From assembly GCA_019456145.1 (NCBI GenBank), contig VRUL01000032.1:1-57780 (forward strand): DNA of 57,780 nt, written 5' to 3'. Source of the DNA: Planctomycetota bacterium. GTDB lineage: Bacteria > Planctomycetota > Phycisphaerae > Sedimentisphaerales > Anaerobacaceae. Positions 53,557 to 57,780 of the stretch are shown in pieces (positions within the stretch are counted from its first letter, which is position 1; every line of letters begins with the position of its first letter). A model generated the notes under the pieces. That model ran no database searches, was not told where the DNA came from, and worked only from the letters and a program-made list of their open reading frames with translations. A program made the position numbers and the translations under genes.

Positions 53557-54573
53557 CTATTGCCCTGTACGTCGTCTTCTGAATGTACGTACAACTTTTT
53601 TGCCTGTTACCTTGCGGGTGCCTCTTGACGAGGTTGACTCTCCGGTGAGTTTCGAATCCTGGATTTTTCCTTCGAAGCTCGATTCGAATTTGCGGTCGCC
53701 GAACTCTATAACGAGCTTGAAGCTGACCTTGCCGTCTTCGAAATTGATCTTCTTGATGGGAATGGAGCCATACAAACCGCTCATGTCCGAGTTGACAGTC
53801 AGTCTCTGTTTACGAGGGCCTCGCTCGGATGCGATTTCAAGATTCCAGTTGCCGATAAGGGGGGCACCTATCAGTTTTCCCTCTGCCTTAATCTCGCCTC
53901 TTTCTGACTTGAACTCTCCGCTAAGCGTATCCCCTCTGACGTTTCCTTCAAAGGTGGATTCGAACTGGCGGTCCCCAAATTTGCTCGTTCTCTTGAAGCT
54001 CAGGTTGCCCCGCTCGTACTTCAGGTCTGTGATTTCATGCTCGCCCCTTTGGCTTTTCCATTGACCTGTGAGGTTGCGTTCCTTATCAGCCTTGATCACA
54101 AGCGTTCCGGTTATCTGGCGATCACCGATCTTGAATTCCATTTTCCAGTTACCGACAGCCCTGGGCGTGCGGGGCTTGCGTGCACCCTCGAGTTTAGTCT
54201 CACCTCTGTCGCTGGACAGGGTCCCGGACAGCTTGCCCTCCTCGATTGTTCCCTTAAAGGTGGAGGTGGATTCGTTTTCGCCGAACCGAAAGACCTGAAC
54301 GAAGCTGAGTTGATTTTCCTCAAACTTGACATCTTTCAATTCGTTCATTCCCCAGAAACTGATCCATTGGCCGGTCCGGTTGCCCTCGCTGTCCCTGGAA
54401 AATGACAGAATCGAGTTCACCTCTCGCTCACCGAACTTCATTTTGACCTGCCAGTCGCCGTAAAATCCGCCTCTACGAGACCGAGACGACCTACCCTCGA
54501 CCTGTGCCGAGAGCATTAACAGAGCCACGATTGAAAAACACAGGACTGCCTTGCGAAATACTTGGTGTTTCAT
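53557..54573 (-). CDS. Secreted protein of three ~90-residue repeats
   Basis: 338 residues from ATG 54573, with GGAGG 8 bases upstream. A signal peptide (~7-27, RKAVLCFSIVALLMLSAQVEG) is followed by a basic RSSRSRRGG. Three internal repeats span ~39-130, 141-232 and 241-325; each opens GxWxxxxxxGxR, has a TGQW / GLYGS turn, a LSFK strand, FESTFEGxxxxxxLSGE and a closing SxRGExKxEG. The unit resembles small beta-sandwich or lipocalin-like modules. It ends with a basic RRRRTGQ tail. A strong candidate promoter and a terminator bracket it, so it is a single-gene unit. No family name recognised; it may bind a wall polymer or other surface. Confidence 0.75.
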   Translation of the reverse strand: MKHQVFRKAVLCFSIVALLMLSAQVEGRSSRSRRGGFYGDWQVKMKFGEREVNSILSFSRDSEGNRTGQWISFWGMNELKDVKFEENQLSFVQVFRFGENESTSTFKGTIEEGKLSGTLSSDRGETKLEGARKPRTPRAVGNWKMEFKIGDRQITGTLVIKADKERNLTGQWKSQRGEHEITDLKYERGNLSFKRTSKFGDRQFESTFEGNVRGDTLSGEFKSERGEIKAEGKLIGAPLIGNWNLEIASERGPRKQRLTVNSDMSGLYGSIPIKKINFEDGKVSFKLVIEFGDRKFESSFEGKIQDSKLTGESTSSRGTRKVTGKKVVRTFRRRRTGQ

Positions 54574-54613
54574 AATGTGTTCCTCCAAAAAAAGTTATTG
54601 TTTCGATGAACGT

Positions 54614-54642
54614 TTTGTAACTTATTGACTTTCCATTGTCAA
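54614..54642 (-). promoter_or_regulatory. Sigma70-type promoter of the three-repeat protein
   Basis: Minus strand: perfect TTGACA (54637-54642), 17-base spacer, TACAAA (54614-54619). Predicted start near 54607, leaving a leader of about 33 bases before ATG 54573 that contains the GGAGG ribosome site. Confidence 0.7.
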
Positions 54643-54765
54643 TTAAAATAAAACAAATAATTTCAACTATGAGAACTTTCTGATGAGTCAGGCGTTTAAA
54701 TCTTATTGTCAATAGGGGGATTCCAGACCAGGAGCGAAGTCGCCGCAAGCCGGCAGAGAAGCAAT

Positions 54766-56055
54766 TCATTGCGGTTTCCATTCCAAAACAGAAACCATTT
54801 GAGAGGACAAGTCACGGCCGCCATGGTGGACTTTCTGTAGAAAAAGGTGGAGAATATTTTCTCTCTGCCATAAAATCTTATCGTAGCCCGGCTCCCACAT
54901 TTCCAGCGACCCTGTAGAGAGATCCACGATATGCCAGGTCTTTCGTTGAGGATCTTTGCTGATGGCTATGGATACAAGGTCGCCTCGCTCAGAATCTCGA
55001 AAGATAACATATACCTTGCCGTCGCTATCGGTCAAAATCTTTGGCCGTGACATGGGAAGGCGTCTGGTTCCGCCGCCCTTGAGTGCGAACGGTGTTTTAC
55101 GCTGGCTGACCTGCCTGATGTGCCATTGTTTATCCTTATGATAGATAATATGATACTGTGGTGATTGTGCTCCTTCAGGTTTCCAGAAGGATGTAATCAA
55201 AGGACGGCCCTTTTCGTCAACCGTCATTGAAGTCTGATTAATCAAATCACTGTTCCGGGGTATACGGCAAACATACTCGGCATTATCCGCAGTGATTGGA
55301 AGCCGGTATTTCTCTGACGTGGTTTTTTCCCAGGTCTTTCCCTGATCAGGTGATCTGGCATAACAGATATCGTGATTTGATTCGACTCCCCCATGCTCAC
55401 GCCAGCACCAGGAGATGTGCCACGTTCCGGTTTTGTCAACAACGGCCTGCCAATAGGCGTTACGTTGTCCCTGACCATGAATAAGCTGATGTTGCACTAC
55501 AGACCACTTACTTGTTACTACGTCATAACGGTTTATCATAAGGTTCCCATTCCCGGAAGCACCGTCACGGTAAAGAAATAGCAGACCACCGTCAGCAAGG
55601 TTATAAAACTCAGGATAGGTTACACGGGTTTCATGTTGACCGGTCATTGGCATTTTAGTCGTAAGCTCCAGAGACCCCGGCGTGATGCTCCTGCAATATC
55701 GCAAAGGATGCCCGTGATGGTCCCAGGACATATGAAGTATCCCCTTGCCGTCAACGGCGATGCTGATACTGTTGTGAGCATCGGAGACATTCCCTTTATA
55801 GCGTGTTTTTCGAATGTCCCATTTGATCTCTGCAAGCTTACGTTTGGCTAAAATAACAGAGCTGTCCTCACCATAGAAAGCAATGTACTGTTCATTACCG
55901 AAAGTGGTTAAGGGATGTTGCCTGAATATCACTGCGTTTACTTCACTTTTGGCCCAACCCTTTGCGACAGGTACAATACGCATATTTGCCGCACGCGCTT
56001 TTCCGGAAATCATAAATAAACTTAACAGCAATATAGTTGAAAACCAATTTCTCAT
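54766..56055 (-). CDS. Secreted BNR_4-type propeller protein
   Basis: 429 residues. Signal peptide ~1-22 (FSTILLLSLFMISGKARA). The body is a BNR-4 type propeller: NSISIAVDGKGILHMSWDHHGHPLRYCRS, THETRVTYPEF-like, GLLFLYRDGASGNGNLMINRYD, YWQAVVDKTGTWHISWCWRE, ARSPDQGKTWEKTTSE (an Asp-box SxDxGxTW). BNR_4 proteins include ulvan lyases (PL24/PL25) and unknown sialidase-like proteins; whether lytic residues are kept cannot be judged. ATG 56055 overlaps the stop of the polysaccharide deacetylase by 4 bases (ATGA), showing translational coupling and suggesting joint action on one polysaccharide. Confidence 0.82.
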   Translation of the reverse strand: MRNWFSTILLLSLFMISGKARAANMRIVPVAKGWAKSEVNAVIFRQHPLTTFGNEQYIAFYGEDSSVILAKRKLAEIKWDIRKTRYKGNVSDAHNSISIAVDGKGILHMSWDHHGHPLRYCRSITPGSLELTTKMPMTGQHETRVTYPEFYNLADGGLLFLYRDGASGNGNLMINRYDVVTSKWSVVQHQLIHGQGQRNAYWQAVVDKTGTWHISWCWREHGGVESNHDICYARSPDQGKTWEKTTSEKYRLPITADNAEYVCRIPRNSDLINQTSMTVDEKGRPLITSFWKPEGAQSPQYHIIYHKDKQWHIRQVSQRKTPFALKGGGTRRLPMSRPKILTDSDGKVYVIFRDSERGDLVSIAISKDPQRKTWHIVDLSTGSLEMWEPGYDKILWQRENILHLFLQKVHHGGRDLSSQMVSVLEWKPQ

Positions 56056-56996
56056 TTTGACTTGTCCGATCCGGAAACGTATTGGTACAGTTGTGCGTAC
56101 GTACAGGGCTTGAGCCCCAGGCCTCTAACATGACTAAAGGTCATCTCCAGCATTTTCATATCCGGATCGTACTTCCCCAGCGACCATGGATGCCATATCA
56201 GAGAGACGAAAGGTTTGTTTGTCTGAAACGCTTTATCCAGAAAAACCTTGTTCACTTCAAATTCATCCTTTGGCGTTTTGCAGAAACTATCCGGTATCGC
56301 TTCAGGAAAAGGCGGAGGCCAAAGCGTCAATCTTCTCGGTCCCCACCGGTTGTGGTTTTTGAGCAGATTCTCATGCCAGCCGTGGCCGGGCAGTTCCCAT
56401 ATGCCGGGGAAACCTTCGTCATTGTAGTTGAACGGCTCACGCAGCAGGGCCGGCATCGAATAGTCGGGTCCCCATAGAAGACTGCTGACATACTTAAAGC
56501 CCGCTTTCCGAATCAGTTCTAACACTTCTTTTTCACCCCTGAAGGCATTGTCAAACCCGCAACCAGGCCGCAAACCAAGGCAGTCCCGCTCGAAGACTCT
56601 CTCAATAGCCTCTTTTCCCTTGAAGATTTCCTTTCGTCTCTCGTCCATCGAAACAGCCCGTCCGCAAAAAACATTGTCACGCAGCATCTGATGTGTATAG
56701 GTGTGCGAGGCAATTTCAAAAAGCGGGTCGTCTAAGAGCTTGCGATACTCGACCGGATTGGCATCCAGGACCTTACCCAGAATGAAGAAGGTTGCCGGCA
56801 TCTTAAATCGCTTGTGGACCTCGACAATCTTACGACATGCCGAAAGACACGACGGCGACTCAGTATCATAGGCCGCGATATAACGAGTTTCTGTTTGCCT
56901 GGTATTCTCACCTTTCGTCAGGTCGGGCAGGACGGCTGCTCCGATACCGCCTGCAACCGTCCTCCTGACAAAGTCTCTTCTGGAAATTCTACGCAT
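56052..56996 (-). CDS. Tat-exported polysaccharide deacetylase
   Basis: 314 residues from ATG 56996; AAGGAAGGTGAG lies upstream, so the frame's earlier ATG at 57020 is not needed. The N-terminus SRRDFVRRTVAGGIGAAVLP is a Tat signal. NodB-type motifs: YDTES near residue 43 (motif 1 Asp), EIASHTYTHQML near 95 (motif 2, metal-binding histidines), and GLRPGCGF near 137 (motif 3). The family removes acetyl groups from polysaccharides or acts on related amide bonds, using a divalent metal. Coupled to the BNR_4 gene by ATGA overlap. Confidence 0.85.
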   Translation of the reverse strand: MRRISRRDFVRRTVAGGIGAAVLPDLTKGENTRQTETRYIAAYDTESPSCLSACRKIVEVHKRFKMPATFFILGKVLDANPVEYRKLLDDPLFEIASHTYTHQMLRDNVFCGRAVSMDERRKEIFKGKEAIERVFERDCLGLRPGCGFDNAFRGEKEVLELIRKAGFKYVSSLLWGPDYSMPALLREPFNYNDEGFPGIWELPGHGWHENLLKNHNRWGPRRLTLWPPPFPEAIPDSFCKTPKDEFEVNKVFLDKAFQTNKPFVSLIWHPWSLGKYDPDMKMLEMTFSHVRGLGLKPCTYAQLYQYVSGSDKSK

Positions 56997-57153
56997 CCGG
57001 CTCACCTTCCTTTCATACACTATAGCGAGATGTAATCATATAAATCCTGTGATGATATTTTTTGTGCCCTCATCCATATCCATGCCGCCCGATCCTCTCC
57101 ATCAACTTCTCAATAGAAAGCTCCTTCCTCAGCTTAAATTATAATATTTGATC

Positions 57154-57591
57154 TTATTCGAATTTCAACAAATTCAATCCGGTAGATTCATCAGGCTTCC
57201 TCCTGGCCTCTATCTGGTCAATTTCGATAATCGTAACTTCCAGAATCAAAAATGTGCTTGCCCCCCCGCGAGGACAACCAACCATCACCTGGTCTTCTTT
57301 TCCCATAGCGGTATGGATGTGAAGCTTAGGCTCCTTATCATCCCAGTAAATCGTCCCAACACCAAGAACTTCCCCAGGTCCCACGAACGGCTGGAAATTG
57401 CCGACGATCTTTGGTTTTTCCTGTTTTGGCCCGACAACAACATTGGCTTCCCTGAATCCCCCGGTTATAAATACAGCTGCCGCTTTGATGTCCTCCTTAA
57501 GAGCTATTGACTCGATAGATTTATAGATATCTTCGCCTTCGAAGAGGCGGGCGGCGATAATCCTGCCCGGTTTTCCAACCTTATACTCCAT
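57154..57591 (-). CDS. PPC/DUF296 domain protein
   Basis: 145 residues. A complete PPC (DUF296) domain, with the metal-binding LHIHTAMGKE near residue 90-97, AAAVFITGGFREANVVV near 38-54 and a trimer-forming core. Plant members are AT-hook proteins; bacterial stand-alone forms are small cytoplasmic trimers of unproven role, perhaps binding a nucleotide or small molecule. ATG 57591 has GGAGG upstream. It lies 134 bases upstream of the deacetylase start, and could be in the same transcript. Confidence 0.88.
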   Translation of the reverse strand: MEYKVGKPGRIIAARLFEGEDIYKSIESIALKEDIKAAAVFITGGFREANVVVGPKQEKPKIVGNFQPFVGPGEVLGVGTIYWDDKEPKLHIHTAMGKEDQVMVGCPRGGASTFLILEVTIIEIDQIEARRKPDESTGLNLLKFE

Positions 57592-57683
57592 GAGAAAGCC
57601 TCCAATTTCCTTCTAACAAGACCTCATCGTTTGTCATAATACGCGTTATAAGAGTCTCTAAGAAAATGAATCGTTGTACCGAA

Positions 57684-57779
57684 AGCGAGCGTTTTTTTGT
57701 CCCGCAAGGAAGGCGAAACAGGCAATGCCAAAGCATTGTCGATGCAGCCTGACGCCGTCAGGACGAAAAACAAGCCGCT
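57684..57779. repeat. Palindromic intergenic element at window edge
   Basis: Imperfect inverted arms at 57684-57702 and 57761-57779 enclose two perfect small hairpins, AATGC-CAAA-GCATT (57724-57737) and CCTGAC-GCC-GTCAGG (57748-57762). The layout, including the inner GTCAGG-type palindrome, recalls the element at 42810-42987 and may be a distant member of the same class. It may continue beyond the window. Confidence 0.45.
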
Positions 57780-57780
57780 T

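Noticed and set aside
1..57780. tRNA, rRNA or riboswitch genes
   Set aside because: None recognised by eye on either strand; a covariance-model scan would be needed to exclude small RNAs.

Overview
This window looks like chromosome from a member of the Planctomycetota, probably near the Phycisphaerae. The clues are gene families that such genomes carry in large numbers: DUF1080 proteins, FG-GAP/UnbV (CRTAC1-type) secreted proteins, proteins related to the hydrazine synthase alpha subunit, ThuA, GH172 (DUF2961), PHP-domain fusions and Tat-exported Gfo/Idh/MocA oxidoreductases. That assignment is inference; no rRNA or universal marker gene was recognised. Most products carry an export signal, so this is largely a cell-envelope region.

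Layout. 1-3.9 kb: the tail of an unknown gene, a secreted DUF1080 protein, glycerate kinase, then a gene-poor stretch with dispersed repeats and two small membrane proteins, each behind a copy of the same 33-bp element. 4.2-17.1 kb: a single-chain TPR + FG-GAP + UnbV lipoprotein, followed by three tandem gene pairs, each a membrane-anchored TPR protein plus a secreted seven-loop FG-GAP/UnbV protein. Two pairs have paralogous sigma70-type promoters, and the 3' ends of the FG-GAP genes look homogenised. 17.1-18.2 kb: a nitrilase-family hydrolase.

18.1-28.7 kb (minus strand): a six-gene run encoding a HzsA-related haem-motif propeller protein, a CRTAC1 protein, a ten-CXXCH cytochrome (two tetrahaem modules, a YVTN propeller and a peroxidase-like end), a Reg_prop propeller protein and two type-1 substrate-binding proteins without a permease or ATPase. 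This is the best candidate for an undescribed system, a periplasmic redox or sensing complex. 29.1-31.3 kb: a DUF1080-PHP fusion and a small secreted protein.

31.7-40.5 kb (minus strand): a 2-hydroxyacid operon with lactate/glycolate permease (broken by a one-base frameshift near 39074), a class V aminotransferase, a FAD/Fe-S 2-hydroxyacid dehydrogenase, a LarA-type racemase and a GH172 enzyme. Divergent from it are a CstA-type transporter (possibly pyruvate) and an MmsA-type aldehyde dehydrogenase. Together these fit uptake and oxidation of lactate, glycolate and pyruvate, with glycerate kinase at the left end able to join glyoxylate-derived carbon to glycolysis.

44.7-57.8 kb: a Tat-exported sugar oxidoreductase, a ThuA-cupin fusion, a second HzsA-related protein with HEAT repeats, a GH106-like glycoside hydrolase, a secreted protein of three ~90-residue repeats with a clear promoter and terminator, a BNR_4 protein coupled to a polysaccharide deacetylase, and a PPC/DUF296 protein. 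Short palindromic or MITE-like elements sit at 42.8, 46.2 and 57.7 kb. No tRNA, rRNA, CRISPR array, IS transposase or phage gene was seen by eye.
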